Of a stretch of DNA of 44,867 nt, positions 24,400-32,930 are shown piece after piece. Source of the stretch: Oscillospiraceae bacterium (GTDB lineage Bacteria > Bacillota > Clostridia > Oscillospirales > Oscillospiraceae). The first letter of the stretch is position 1; every line of letters starts with the position of its first letter. Under the pieces are notes generated by a model, which was given only the letters and a program-made list of their open reading frames with translations, was not told the origin of the DNA and made no database searches. Made by a program: the position numbers and the translations under genes. The stretch is from assembly GCA_017466665.1 (NCBI GenBank), contig JAFTTQ010000050.1, positions 1 through 44,867 on the forward strand. Direction: 5' to 3'.

Positions 24400-25482
24400 A
24401 TGGCAAGAGTATACAACTTTTCCGCAGGCCCCGCTGTGTTGCCGGAGGAAGTTCTCCGGGAAGCAGCGGCAGAAATGCTGGATTATCAGGGCACCGGTAT
24501 GTCGGTTATGGAGATGAGCCACCGCTCAGATGCTTACCAGGCGATTATTGATGCCGCTGAGCAGGATCTGCGTGACCTGATGGGTGTGCCGGATAATTAC
24601 AAGGTTCTGTTTATGCAGGGCGGTGCCTCCCAGCAGTTTGCTATGGTTCCTATGAACCTGATGCAAAACCGTGTGGCAGATTACATCATCACCGGTATGT
24701 GGGCGAAGAAGGCCTGTGCTGAGGCTACAAAGTTTGGTACAGCCAACGCCATTGCCTCCTCTGCGGATAAGACCTTCTCTTATATTCCTGATTGTTCCGA
24801 CCTTCCCATCAGTGAAAATGCGGACTACGTTTATATTTGTGAGAATAATACCATCTACGGCACCAAGTTCAAAAAGCTGCCCAATACCAAGGGTAAGCTA
24901 TTGGTTTCCGATGTTTCTTCCTGCTTCTTGTCTGAGCCCGTGAATGTGGAGGACTACGGTATGCTCTACGGCGGTGTTCAGAAGAATATCGGCCCTGCCG
25001 GCGTGGTGATCGGCGTGATCCGTGAGGATCTGATCCGGGAGGATGTGCTCCCCGGTACCCCCACAATGCTGACCTACAAGACCTTTGCGGATAACGGTTC
25101 TATGTACAATACACCTCCTGCCTACGGTATTTACATCTGCGGCAAGGTGTTTAAATGGCTGAAAAAGATGGGTGGCCTGGAAGCGATCAAGGGCCGTAAT
25201 GAAGCCAAGGCTAAAATCCTTTACGATTATTTGGATGGTAGCAGCCTGTTCCGGGGAACCGTTGTGAAGGAAGACCGTTCACTCATGAATGTGCCTTTTG
25301 TTATCGGTGATAAGGATATGGAAGCCAAGTTTGTGAAGGAGGCATCCGGTGCAGGTCTTATGAATCTGAAGGGTCACCGCTCTGTGGGCGGTATGCGTGC
25401 CAGCATCTATAATGCAATGCCTCTTGAGGGCGTACAGGCGCTGGTTGGCTTTATGGAAGAATTTGAAAAAAAGAATAGGTGA
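24400..25482 (+). CDS. serC: Phosphoserine aminotransferase
   Basis: This 360-residue PLP enzyme converts 3-phosphohydroxypyruvate and glutamate to O-phosphoserine, the second step of serine synthesis. Diagnostic features are the start VYNFSAGPAVLPEEVL, GTGMSVMEMSHRS, GGASQQF and the PLP-lysine motif GGVQKNIGPAGV (Lys near residue 195). The C-terminus has the HRSVGGMRASIYNAM substrate motif. AGGAGG lies before the ATG. serA follows after five bases, so the two genes form one pathway operon; the phosphoserine phosphatase is not visible nearby. Confidence 0.97.
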   Translation: MARVYNFSAGPAVLPEEVLREAAAEMLDYQGTGMSVMEMSHRSDAYQAIIDAAEQDLRDLMGVPDNYKVLFMQGGASQQFAMVPMNLMQNRVADYIITGMWAKKACAEATKFGTANAIASSADKTFSYIPDCSDLPISENADYVYICENNTIYGTKFKKLPNTKGKLLVSDVSSCFLSEPVNVEDYGMLYGGVQKNIGPAGVVIGVIREDLIREDVLPGTPTMLTYKTFADNGSMYNTPPAYGIYICGKVFKWLKKMGGLEAIKGRNEAKAKILYDYLDGSSLFRGTVVKEDRSLMNVPFVIGDKDMEAKFVKEASGAGLMNLKGHRSVGGMRASIYNAMPLEGVQALVGFMEEFEKKNR

Positions 25483-25487
25483 GCAAA

Positions 25488-26651
25488 ATGTATAAGATCC
25501 AATATTTAAATCCCATTTCCTCCAAGGGCACAGCTCTGTGGACGGGGGATTATAAAACGGCAGAGGGAGAGGAAACACCTGATGCCATTATGGTTCGCAG
25601 CGCGGCTATGCACGAAATGGAATTTCCCAAAAGCCTGTTGGCAGTTTCCCGTGCCGGTGCCGGTGTGAACAACATTCCTCTAAACCGCTGTGCCGATGAG
25701 GGCATCGTGGTGTTTAATACCCCCGGTGCCAATGCCAACGGCGTTGTGGAGCTGGCCATGTGCGGTATGCTGTTGGGCAGCCGTGATGTGGTAGGCGGCA
25801 TCCAGTGGGTGCAGTCCATTAAGGACGAGGGCGACGTGGCGAAAAAGGTGGAAAAGGGTAAGTCCAAGTTTGCCGGTCACGAAATTGCCGGTAAGACCTT
25901 GGGCGTGATCGGTTTGGGTGCCATTGGCGGCCCTCTTGCCAATAATGCCATTAAGCTGGGAATGCAGGTCTATGGCTGTGATCCCTATATCTCCATTGAT
26001 GCTGCCTGGCATCTGGACAGCCGCATTATCCCGGTCAAGACCCGGGAGGAGATTTATGAAAAATGCGATATTATCTCTGTCCATGTGCCTCTGATGGACA
26101 GTACCCGTGGAATGATCGGTGAAGAAGCCATTTCCAAGATGAAGGATGGCGTTATTTTGCTGAACTTTGCCCGGGATGCACTGGTGGATGACGATGCTTT
26201 GGAGCAGGCTCTGAAATCCGGGAAGATCAAGCGTTATGTGACGGATTTCCCTAACGATAGAACTGCCAATATGGAAGGCGTTGTTGCCATTCCCCATTTG
26301 GGTGCATCTACTGAGGAAGCAGAGGATAATTGCGCCCGGATGGCAGTGCGTCAGGTGATGAATTACCTGGAAAACGGCAATATCGTCAATTCCGTTAATT
26401 TCCCCAACTGCGATATGGGTAAATGCACTAAGGCAGCCCGTCTGCTGATCTTGCACAAGAATATTCCGAACAGCTTGGGTCAGTTTACCTCTGCCGTGGC
26501 AAAGGAGAATGTGAACATCTCCGATATGCTCACCCGAAGCACGGGCGAATACGCCTGTACGATGCTGGACTTAGATTCTGCTGTGCCCCAGTCTGTTGTG
26601 GATAACATTCAGGCAGTGGACGGTGTTCTGAGAGTCCGTGTGATTATGTAA
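25488..26651 (+). CDS. serA: D-3-phosphoglycerate dehydrogenase
   Basis: This 387-residue enzyme oxidises 3-phosphoglycerate to 3-phosphohydroxypyruvate, the first step of serine synthesis. I chose the ATG at 25488 (AGGTGAG just upstream) over a GTG nine bases earlier that overlaps the serC stop. The NAD-binding motif is GVIGLGAIGGPLANNA. Family catalytic residues lie around NFARDALV (Arg) and PHLGAST (His). A C-terminal ACT domain (about 315-387, NSLGQFTSAVAKENVNISDM) probably gives serine feedback control. It is shorter than the 525-residue form because the intervening domain is absent. It is paired with serC and followed by a terminator. Confidence 0.95.
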   Translation: MYKIQYLNPISSKGTALWTGDYKTAEGEETPDAIMVRSAAMHEMEFPKSLLAVSRAGAGVNNIPLNRCADEGIVVFNTPGANANGVVELAMCGMLLGSRDVVGGIQWVQSIKDEGDVAKKVEKGKSKFAGHEIAGKTLGVIGLGAIGGPLANNAIKLGMQVYGCDPYISIDAAWHLDSRIIPVKTREEIYEKCDIISVHVPLMDSTRGMIGEEAISKMKDGVILLNFARDALVDDDALEQALKSGKIKRYVTDFPNDRTANMEGVVAIPHLGASTEEAEDNCARMAVRQVMNYLENGNIVNSVNFPNCDMGKCTKAARLLILHKNIPNSLGQFTSAVAKENVNISDMLTRSTGEYACTMLDLDSAVPQSVVDNIQAVDGVLRVRVIM

Positions 26652-26674
26652 TCGTCGTCAATTTAAGATAAAAT

Positions 26675-26712
26675 AACCCTCTCCGCCGGCTTGCAAGCCA
26701 GTGGAGAGGGTT
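26675..26712. terminator. Bidirectional terminator between serA and gltX
   Basis: AACCCTCTCC (26675-26684) pairs with GGAGAGGGTT (26703-26712), with an inner GGCTT/AAGCC helix. It serves the two converging genes. T/A runs are short, so termination strength is uncertain. Confidence 0.7.
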
Positions 26713-26717
26713 CACTT

Positions 26718-28364
26718 TTATTTCAGATCCTCAATAACCTTTTTGATTCGGTCAATAGAGCGATCCTTGCCCAAGATCTGCATAACGGTATACAGGTCAG
26801 GGGAGTTGGTCTTGCCGGTGACTGCCTGACGGATGAAGGTGGAAACATTGGCAACCGTGCCAGGAAAGGCATCGGGGTCAGCCTTATATGCCTTCATATC
26901 GGAAGTGAAACCGATCTCCTCGGTGATCGCCTTGACTTTATCGAACCAAACGGCGGAATCGTCCGCATAGTCATAGCGGTCAATGAATTTATTCAGTACA
27001 GAAACGATGATTTCTTTGCTGAACCTTTCATCAAAGACTGGCTTTTCCAGATACGCATCATAGAAGAATCCCATATAGGGCTTTGCTTCTTTCCAGGTTG
27101 CCATATCCTTTCTGGGCTTTTTGCCGCCACGGCCAATGGAGAGAATGGAAACGGCAAAATCCTTATCGGAGGTGAGCTTTGCGGCAAAGTCCGGGTCAAA
27201 TTCCTGTGCCCATTCGGTAAGCAGGGTGTAAACCTTTTCTGCGTCCATTTTGGCAATTTCATTTTTACTCACGTCAGTGAGCTTTGCATAGTCAAAAAGG
27301 TTGCCGGCAGGGTTCAGCTTTTTGGGACTGAATTTGAACTCTCCCATATCGGCTGTGGGATTGGCTCTGCGCCAGTCCTCGTAATTGGAGTTGAGCAGGG
27401 TCATCAAATATTCCAGAACCGCCTCAACAGGGAAGCCTTCTGCTTTGTAGAAGGTGAGCGCCAGCTCGGGATCTTTTCGCTTAGAGAGCTTGCGCTTGGA
27501 ATTACCGTCCATTTTCATCAGAGGGCCAATGTGGACATACTTGGGCAGCTTAAAGCCCAAGGTCTTGAAAAGCTGAATGTGGAATGGCAGGCTAGGAAGC
27601 CATTCGTCACCGCGGACAACGTGGGTGGTGTGCATCAAATGGTCATCCACGGCGTGGGCAAAGTGATAGGTGGGAATGCCGTCAGATTTTAAAAGCACGT
27701 GATCCACATTGTTTTCTGTAATGGTCAGCTTGCCCTTGACAAGATCGTCAAATTTGAACTGGTTTTCAATAGAGCCGGTGGAACGGAAACGCAGCACCCA
27801 GCTTGCGCCCTTGTCAAGCTGCTCCTTGACTTCATCCAAAGTCCGGTCACGCCATATGGCGTATTTGCCGTAGTAGCCGGTGGTTTCCTTGCCCGCCTCC
27901 TGCTGCTCACGCATTGCAGAAAGCTCCTCTTCGGTGCAGAAACAGGGATATGCGTGACCTTCCGCCACAAGCTTTTTGGCAAAAACGTGGTAGATGGAGG
28001 CTCTCTGCCGCTGACGGTAAGGGCCGTAATCACCGCTGTCACCGTCTACGGTAGCACCTTCGTCAAACTGAATACCGTAGTGCTTTAAGGTGTTGATGAG
28101 TACTTCCACTGCACCGGGCACCTCACGCTTGGCATCGGTGTCCTCTACACGCAAAAACAGAACACCGTCGCTCTGGTGTGCCATACGCTCAGATGTCAGA
28201 CCCTGCACCAGATTGCCCAAATGGACAAAGCCGGTAGGGGAGGGCGCCATACGGGTAATAACAGCGCCTTCCGGGTTGTTCCGCTCAGGAAATCTTGCCT
28301 CGACCTCCTCGGGTGTTTCCGTAATATTGGGGTATAAAAGCTCAGCTAATGCTTGATAGTCCAT
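26718..28364 (-). CDS. gltX: Glutamate--tRNA ligase
   Basis: This 548-residue class I aminoacyl-tRNA synthetase attaches glutamate to tRNA-Glu. The HIGH-type motif is APSPTGFVHLGN (about residues 40-51) and the KMSKS-type motif is KLSKRKDPE (about 288-296). The nondiscriminating type also loads tRNA-Gln in organisms with GatCAB, which is common in Clostridia but not readable here. The N-terminus has about 35 residues before the catalytic core. The length, more than the usual 470-490, fits a clostridial variant with an enlarged anticodon-binding part. A TTGACT/TATAGT promoter (18-base spacer, read leftward) lies upstream, and no T-box is seen. Confidence 0.94.
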   Translation of the reverse strand: MDYQALAELLYPNITETPEEVEARFPERNNPEGAVITRMAPSPTGFVHLGNLVQGLTSERMAHQSDGVLFLRVEDTDAKREVPGAVEVLINTLKHYGIQFDEGATVDGDSGDYGPYRQRQRASIYHVFAKKLVAEGHAYPCFCTEEELSAMREQQEAGKETTGYYGKYAIWRDRTLDEVKEQLDKGASWVLRFRSTGSIENQFKFDDLVKGKLTITENNVDHVLLKSDGIPTYHFAHAVDDHLMHTTHVVRGDEWLPSLPFHIQLFKTLGFKLPKYVHIGPLMKMDGNSKRKLSKRKDPELALTFYKAEGFPVEAVLEYLMTLLNSNYEDWRRANPTADMGEFKFSPKKLNPAGNLFDYAKLTDVSKNEIAKMDAEKVYTLLTEWAQEFDPDFAAKLTSDKDFAVSILSIGRGGKKPRKDMATWKEAKPYMGFFYDAYLEKPVFDERFSKEIIVSVLNKFIDRYDYADDSAVWFDKVKAITEEIGFTSDMKAYKADPDAFPGTVANVSTFIRQAVTGKTNSPDLYTVMQILGKDRSIDRIKKVIEDLK

Positions 28365-28396
28365 AATTTTAACCTCTATCTAAAAATTCTTTTCAT

Positions 28397-28426
28397 ACTA
28401 TATCATATCTTGCACTACAAAGTCAA
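28397..28426 (-). promoter_or_regulatory. Promoter of gltX
   Basis: Leftward, -35 TTGACT (28426-28421), an 18-base spacer and -10 TATAGT (28402-28397) lie about 33 bases before the gltX start codon. Confidence 0.5.
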
Positions 28427-28494
28427 TTTCTCATTGCGTTTTTTCGGAAACTATGGTAGTATATATGAAAATATGCAGTGGTGTCTTTCTGTAT

Positions 28495-28570
28495 TGTAGG
28501 GCGGGGGCTTGCCCCCGCCGAATAAAGTATAGTTGGCATCATTGCGGCAGGGGCGAGCCCCCGCCCTACA
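28495..28570. repeat. GC-rich nested palindromic repeat (REP/MITE-like)
   Basis: The outer arms TGTAGGGCGGGGGCT (28495-28509) and AGCCCCCGCCCTACA (28556-28570) differ at no base I can see. Each arm also folds on itself (GGGGGCTTGCCCCC on the left, GGGGCGAGCCCC on the right), around an AT-richer centre of about 30 bases. No ORF lies inside. The end lies 24 bases before trpS, so it could affect that leader. I recall similar GTAGGGGCG palindromes in gut Firmicutes; the copy number here is not known. Confidence 0.75.
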
Positions 28571-28594
28571 TTTGCATGGAATTGAGGATGTATT

Positions 28595-29608
28595 ATGGAA
28601 GAAGTAATCCAGAAAAAGAGAATGTTATCCGGCATTAAGCCCTCCGGCGACCTGACCTTGGGCTCTTACTTAGGTGCGATCAAAAATTGGGCAGAGCGTG
28701 CCGACGAGTATGACTGCTTTTATTTTATGGCAGACCTGCACGCCATTACGGTTCGGCAGAACCCTGCTGACCTGCGGCGCAGAACTCTGGAGCAGCTTGC
28801 CCAGTACATTGCCTGTGGCCTTGACCCAGAGAAAAATACCCTGTTCATTCAAAGCCATGTCCGTCAGCACGCGGAGCTTGGCTGGGTTCTGCAGTGCTAC
28901 TCTATGTTCGGTGAACTGAGCCGAATGACCCAATTTAAGGATAAGTCTGCCAAAAACGCGGATAACATCAATGGCGGCTTGTTCACTTATCCCAGCCTGA
29001 TGACTGGCGATATTCTGCTGTATCAGCCGGATCTTGTGCCTGTTGGCGAGGATCAGAAGCAGCACGTGGAGCTGTGCCATACCATTGCCCGCCGGTTTAA
29101 CGGCATCTACGGTGATGTGTTCAAGATTCCGGAGCCTTATGTACCCAAGGTTGGCGCAAGGATCATGAGCCTGACGAACCCCACAGCCAAAATGTCCAAA
29201 TCGGAAAATGAGGATACTGGCCGTGTGCTGGTCATGGATCCCCCTGAGGTCATTATGAAGCAGTTTAAACGGGCAATCACCGATTCTGACACGGAGAACT
29301 GTGTCCGTTACGATAAGGAGAATAAACCCGGTGTTGCCAATTTAATGACCATTTATTCTGCCTGCACCGGCAAGAGCTTTGAGGAGATCGAAGCCGAGTT
29401 TGCAGGCCAGGGCTATGGTGCTTTTAAGCCCAAGGTCGGTGAGGCTGTTGTGGAAATGCTGCGCCCCATCCGCGAAGAATCCAGCCGTATTATGAAGGAT
29501 AAGGCTTACTTGGAATCTGTGTACCGTAACGGTGCGGAAAAGGCATCCTATGTGGCAGAAAAAACACTCCGTAAGGTCTACAAAAAAGTAGGCTTTGTTG
29601 CAAGATAA
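28595..29608 (+). CDS. trpS: Tryptophan--tRNA ligase
   Basis: This 337-residue class I synthetase charges tRNA-Trp. The HIGH-type motif lies within SGIKPSGDLTLGSYLGA (about residues 12-28, where the second His is Ser-Tyr as is common in TrpRS), and the KMSKS motif is AKMSKSENE (about 198-205). The tryptophan-binding GEDQKQHVELC lies between. The length matches bacterial TrpRS. The start is supported by TTGAGGATG eight bases upstream. The gene stands alone between a palindromic repeat and a terminator-like hairpin. No T-box leader is visible in the short upstream region. Confidence 0.96.
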   Translation: MEEVIQKKRMLSGIKPSGDLTLGSYLGAIKNWAERADEYDCFYFMADLHAITVRQNPADLRRRTLEQLAQYIACGLDPEKNTLFIQSHVRQHAELGWVLQCYSMFGELSRMTQFKDKSAKNADNINGGLFTYPSLMTGDILLYQPDLVPVGEDQKQHVELCHTIARRFNGIYGDVFKIPEPYVPKVGARIMSLTNPTAKMSKSENEDTGRVLVMDPPEVIMKQFKRAITDSDTENCVRYDKENKPGVANLMTIYSACTGKSFEEIEAEFAGQGYGAFKPKVGEAVVEMLRPIREESSRIMKDKAYLESVYRNGAEKASYVAEKTLRKVYKKVGFVAR

Positions 29609-29615
29609 TATAGTA

Positions 29616-29648
29616 ACACGCCGGTTGGGAATTTTCCAACCGGCGTGT
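29616..29648. terminator. Hairpin between trpS and XRE regulator (converging genes)
   Basis: ACACGCCGGTTGG (29616-29628) pairs perfectly with CCAACCGGCGTGT (29636-29648). There is no long T run on either side, but its place between two converging stops fits a terminator. Confidence 0.65.
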
Positions 29649-29652
29649 ACTG

Positions 29653-30705
29653 TTATTGATGGACATAGGAAAATAACTGATCCAGTTCTGCATCGTACCT
29701 ATCATCGATTTCATATGCCATAATTCCACTGTAATTTGCATTGTTCTGTGTTGGGGGAATATCATCGTAATCGAACCAATAATACTGACCTGCCTTGAAT
29801 ATGATTTCACCCTCTATTCGGAGAAATGGACTGCCACGCTTCTTAGCGTGAATGACGATGTGCTTGCTTTCGTATTCGAGTCCGCAATTTACAGTATCAC
29901 TGAGCGTGTATTCTTTATCTTTCAGCATCTGTGATACCGTGTTACTAAGTGTCAGATCCCAAACTGTCCAGTTCCTTGTTTCAATCTGGGCAGTAAATAG
30001 GTCATAGTTTTGTTGTTGTGACATCATTTCATATGCATTGACTTTGCTTTCTTTGCAATAATATAAAGTTTCGAATGGTCCGGATTCCGTTTGCAGATAG
30101 ACGATATCATTGTTTTCACAGCCACGGACTGAATAAATCATATCACCAAATAAAAGTTTTCCGAAAAAGGTTTCACCCTCCAGCTGTGCTTCTTGGATCA
30201 GCAGCTCCGAGGGTGTGCAGTCTATGCCATCGAGAACAAGCGGAACATACCGCTCTCCAAAAAGTGTCATATAGGAATAATCCTCTGCAATCACACAGTT
30301 TGGTGAACCCATAATATCACGGTAGAAAAGTTGAAAACGGTTTGAAAGCACAATAAGGATTACAGTTACAATGATCAAGCTGAGCAGCATAGCTAATATT
30401 ATGGAAAGCTTGCTGATTTTTTGTTTTTTTTCTGTAGTCTGTATATATGCGTTGGCGATGTTTTTTTCAGCGATCTGCGCCATAGAGGGGGATTCTATCC
30501 GCTTGCCGTATAAAAGTTCGTTAACTGATACAGAAAATAAATTGCTTAATGCCATCAAGGATTCAATGTCTGGATATCCCTTGCCGGTTTCCCAGCGAGA
30601 AACTGCTTTGTCCGATACATTAAGCCTTTCTGCAAGCTGCTTTTGGGTCATACCGTGTTCTTTTCTCAGTGCAGTGATGAAACCACCAGTGAGCTTGGGA
30701 TTCAT
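29653..30705 (-). CDS. XRE-family regulator with membrane helix and outer domain
   Basis: This 350-residue protein has an XRE helix-turn-helix at residues about 8-62 (RKEHGMTQKQLAERLNVSDKAVSRWETGKGYPDIESL). One membrane helix follows at about 99-121, then an outer part of about 230 residues with GDMIYSVRGCEN and EYESKHIVIHAKKRG. A cytoplasmic DNA-binding domain tied to a membrane helix suggests a one-component sensor. I do not recognise the outer domain. It is close to the bile-salt-hydrolase-like gene (64 bases) in the same direction, with a TATAAT at 30739-30744 read leftward. It may control neighbouring genes, but that is only an inference. Confidence 0.78.
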   Translation of the reverse strand: MNPKLTGGFITALRKEHGMTQKQLAERLNVSDKAVSRWETGKGYPDIESLMALSNLFSVSVNELLYGKRIESPSMAQIAEKNIANAYIQTTEKKQKISKLSIILAMLLSLIIVTVILIVLSNRFQLFYRDIMGSPNCVIAEDYSYMTLFGERYVPLVLDGIDCTPSELLIQEAQLEGETFFGKLLFGDMIYSVRGCENNDIVYLQTESGPFETLYYCKESKVNAYEMMSQQQNYDLFTAQIETRNWTVWDLTLSNTVSQMLKDKEYTLSDTVNCGLEYESKHIVIHAKKRGSPFLRIEGEIIFKAGQYYWFDYDDIPPTQNNANYSGIMAYEIDDRYDAELDQLFSYVHQ

Positions 30706-30768
30706 ACTTTGATTCTCCTTTTGGGAAATTATGCACCGATTATATCAGTAAAACCCGCAAAAATAAAC

Positions 30769-31758
30769 CTATGATTCGTAGAATTCTTGTTTTTCACAGC
30801 GAATCTGGGCAGTACGCAGCAAAGGGTAAGATATCAGGCGGCTGCCGTCCAGGTGTTCCTTGTGCATATGCACAGCCGAAATTTGGCTGTTTTCGTAAGT
30901 GGTGTAATAATAGATGCCTTTATCCGTGTTGCAGCAACTGGAATAAACGGTTTTTTCAAAACCATCTCCTACTTTAACACAGCCTTCTTGCTGACATACA
31001 GACCCTAAGATGTGAAAAAACTGGCTGACAGCCCCGGCTTCCTCCTTGGGCGTTACGCTGTGAAGCTTTGTAAAAGCGGCTTTGATAAACCGGGAGGCTG
31101 AGGAAAGATCACCCGGCAGTCCCATTGCGCCCATACCCCGGCTATATGGCTTTAAGGATAAACCTGGCGCAAAATGATTTTCAGGATCATTTTCCGATAA
31201 CGACAAATAGTTTTTTATATTGTGAAGATGATAGTCAAAGGGCGGATTATTTGTCAGTACACCCACGGGATTTTCTGTTACGATCAGCCCTTCCTTTAGC
31301 GGTTCGGCGGTGATGGATCTTTCCTTGTCGGATATGATCCAGTGCAGATCCGTCAGGGGATAGTCAGGGGAAAAGGAGATGCCGACAAGGTTTGTTCTTG
31401 ACAGCAATAGCGCGGCATCCTGAACGGTTTTGCATTGACACAGGATCCAGGGGATCAGTTCAAAGGGGGCTATATTGTACATATCCTTTTCCATCCCGCC
31501 ATAAAAGGCATTTCCCGGGAAATTCAGCGCCGCAACGGAAAGTCCTGCTTCGTTGGTGGCATCATAATATAGTGGATAACCGCTTGCTGCGGTGGCAATA
31601 CCGATCATAGCAAAATGATAGGGAATCGTTTCTTTGTTTCGGAATTGAAATGGATAGTTCCGGGGTGTAATGGTTACAGCCTCATCGTAACAGTATTCCA
31701 GATCCAAATTTCTGCCAAAATAATGATCGCCGGATAAAAAACTGACAGCAGTGCACAT
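30769..31758 (-). CDS. Choloylglycine hydrolase family enzyme (probable bile salt hydrolase)
   Basis: This 329-residue Ntn hydrolase cuts the amide bond of glycine- or taurine-conjugated bile salts. After removal of Met1, the nucleophile is Cys2 (MCTAVSF). Family active-site residues are visible: Arg16 and Asp19 in FGRNLD, an Asn in LTNNPPFDYH, and an Arg in SSASRFIKA. The PRNYPF motif after ITI is typical of gut bile salt hydrolases rather than penicillin V acylase. The length is normal. It is cytoplasmic with no signal peptide. A GGAGCT site precedes the ATG. Penicillin V acylase or N-acyl-homoserine lactone activity cannot be excluded from sequence alone. Confidence 0.88.
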   Translation of the reverse strand: MCTAVSFLSGDHYFGRNLDLEYCYDEAVTITPRNYPFQFRNKETIPYHFAMIGIATAASGYPLYYDATNEAGLSVAALNFPGNAFYGGMEKDMYNIAPFELIPWILCQCKTVQDAALLLSRTNLVGISFSPDYPLTDLHWIISDKERSITAEPLKEGLIVTENPVGVLTNNPPFDYHLHNIKNYLSLSENDPENHFAPGLSLKPYSRGMGAMGLPGDLSSASRFIKAAFTKLHSVTPKEEAGAVSQFFHILGSVCQQEGCVKVGDGFEKTVYSSCCNTDKGIYYYTTYENSQISAVHMHKEHLDGSRLISYPLLRTAQIRCEKQEFYES

Positions 31759-31805
31759 TTTTTTAGCTCCTGTTTCTAAATTGATATTTACCTATTGGAA
31801 AGATG

Positions 31806-31814
31806 TGATATAAT
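31806..31814 (+). promoter_or_regulatory. Extended -10 promoter for the HD-domain gene
   Basis: TGATATAAT (31806-31814) is an extended -10 (TGnTATAAT). No matching -35 lies 17 bases upstream. AAAGGAGGG follows before the ATG at 31837. Confidence 0.5.
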
Positions 31815-31836
31815 ATTCCCAAAAGGAGGGCGGTAT

Positions 31837-32496
31837 ATGCTGACATATGAAGAAGTAAAAAACAGTGAGGCCATCAAAACCTATATTACCCGTGCGGATG
31901 AATCCTTAGCAGCCCCTGGGTTTACCGAGCATAGCTTTGCCCATGTTGTCTATGCCGCGGAAAAAGCCGGATATATTTTAACTGTCTTAGGCTACGATGA
32001 CAGAACGGTGGAGCTTGCGAAGATCGCCGGTTATTTGCACGATATCGGCAACCTGGTAAACCGTAAGGAGCATTCCCAGTCCGGCGCGGTAATGGCGTGG
32101 AGCATTTTGAATGATATGAAGTGCGATCCCGGGGAGATGGCGACCATCGTAACTGCCATCGGCAACCACGACGAGGGTTCCGGTGTACCTGTCAACGCAG
32201 TGGCGGCAGCGCTGATCCTGGCGGATAAGGCAGATGTTCGGTGGACACGGGTACGGAATCAGGATATTTCTACCTTTGATATCCACGATCGGGTGAACTA
32301 CTCTGTCAAAAAATCCTCCCTGCAGATCAGCGAGGATAAGACGCAGATCATTCTGGAGCTGACCATCGATAATCAGTTTGGTTCGGTTATGGACTATTTT
32401 GAGATCTTTATGGGGCGAATGCTTTTGTGCCGTAAAGCAGCGGAAAGATTGGGCTTACAGTTTAAGCTGATTATCAACGGCCAACCCCTGATTTAA
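31837..32496 (+). CDS. HD-domain phosphohydrolase
   Basis: This protein has 219 residues from the ATG at 31837, with AAAGGAGGG upstream; an earlier in-frame start at 31795 lies before the -10 box. The HD metal-binding pattern is present: a His in EHSFAHV (about residue 28-32), HDIGN (about 67) and NHDEG (about 110), with a later Asp in ILADKADVRW. Family members act as nucleotide or signalling phosphohydrolases in the cytoplasm. The substrate is not readable. It diverges from the bile-salt-hydrolase-like gene, and a hairpin follows its stop. Confidence 0.83.
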   Translation: MLTYEEVKNSEAIKTYITRADESLAAPGFTEHSFAHVVYAAEKAGYILTVLGYDDRTVELAKIAGYLHDIGNLVNRKEHSQSGAVMAWSILNDMKCDPGEMATIVTAIGNHDEGSGVPVNAVAAALILADKADVRWTRVRNQDISTFDIHDRVNYSVKKSSLQISEDKTQIILELTIDNQFGSVMDYFEIFMGRMLLCRKAAERLGLQFKLIINGQPLI

Positions 32497-32501
32497 ATAG
32501 T

Positions 32502-32527
32502 AATGGGACTGCATCAGCAGTCCCATT
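32502..32527 (+). terminator. Hairpin after the HD gene (first copy of a repeated hairpin)
   Basis: AATGGGACTGC (32502-32512) pairs perfectly with GCAGTCCCATT (32517-32527) over a four-base loop. The same hairpin, with one loop change, recurs at 32795-32820. A T run is nearly absent. Confidence 0.6.
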
Positions 32528-32820
32528 TCAGAGTGTCAAAAAAGCCGCCAACCGTCAAAATGCAAGATAATATAAGTGTATCTAATAAAGCCTTCTCCTT
32601 GGGGAGAAGGTGGCAAAAATCTCTGATTTTTGACGGATGTGGGGTAAAAAAGCTTGCTCCGCAAGGCATTTTGACTTACTGCGCAACTCGCACTCTACCG
32701 TACCGCCTGTACGCCGACGAGTGCGAGTTGCTTGTCTTGTTGGCTCCTTTGACCTCTGCCAGTTTTGTCAAAAAAGATTTTTTTGACAGACTGCAATGGG
32801 ACTGCATCCGCAGTCCCATT
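32528..32820. repeat. Composite structured non-coding repeat element
   Basis: This block fills most of the 434-base space between the HD gene and the nucleoside kinase and has no credible gene. It contains, in order: CCTTCTCC-TTGG-GGAGAAGG (about 32592-32611), CAAAAATC-TCT-GATTTTTG (about 32614-32632) followed by GACGGATGTGGGG, and a long stem GCAACTCGCACTC / GAGTGCGAGTTGC enclosing CGTAC-CGCCT-GTACG (about 32682-32732). Next comes TGTCAAAAAA-GA-TTTTTTGACA (32767-32788), then a copy of the terminal hairpin (32795-32820). The GGAGAAGGTGGC...GACGGATG block is, from memory, a dispersed repeat of Ruminococcaceae. The remaining 32821-32930 is AT-rich leader with no other clear feature. Confidence 0.65.
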
Positions 32821-32930
32821 AAATATGTAAAAATTCATAAAAAATACTTCCATTTTGTTGCATAATATGGTAATATATCATAACCTAACGGCATATTATG
32901 TATGCCAAATGCTGCGAGGAGGTGTCTATT

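Noticed and set aside
28365..28594. Possible T-box leader for trpS or gltX
   Set aside because: No specifier stem or T-box sequence seen; the structure present is a palindromic repeat.
32503..32865. 120-residue plus-strand frame in the space after the HD gene
   Set aside because: It runs through a series of hairpins of a composite repeat and has no ribosome binding site or family.
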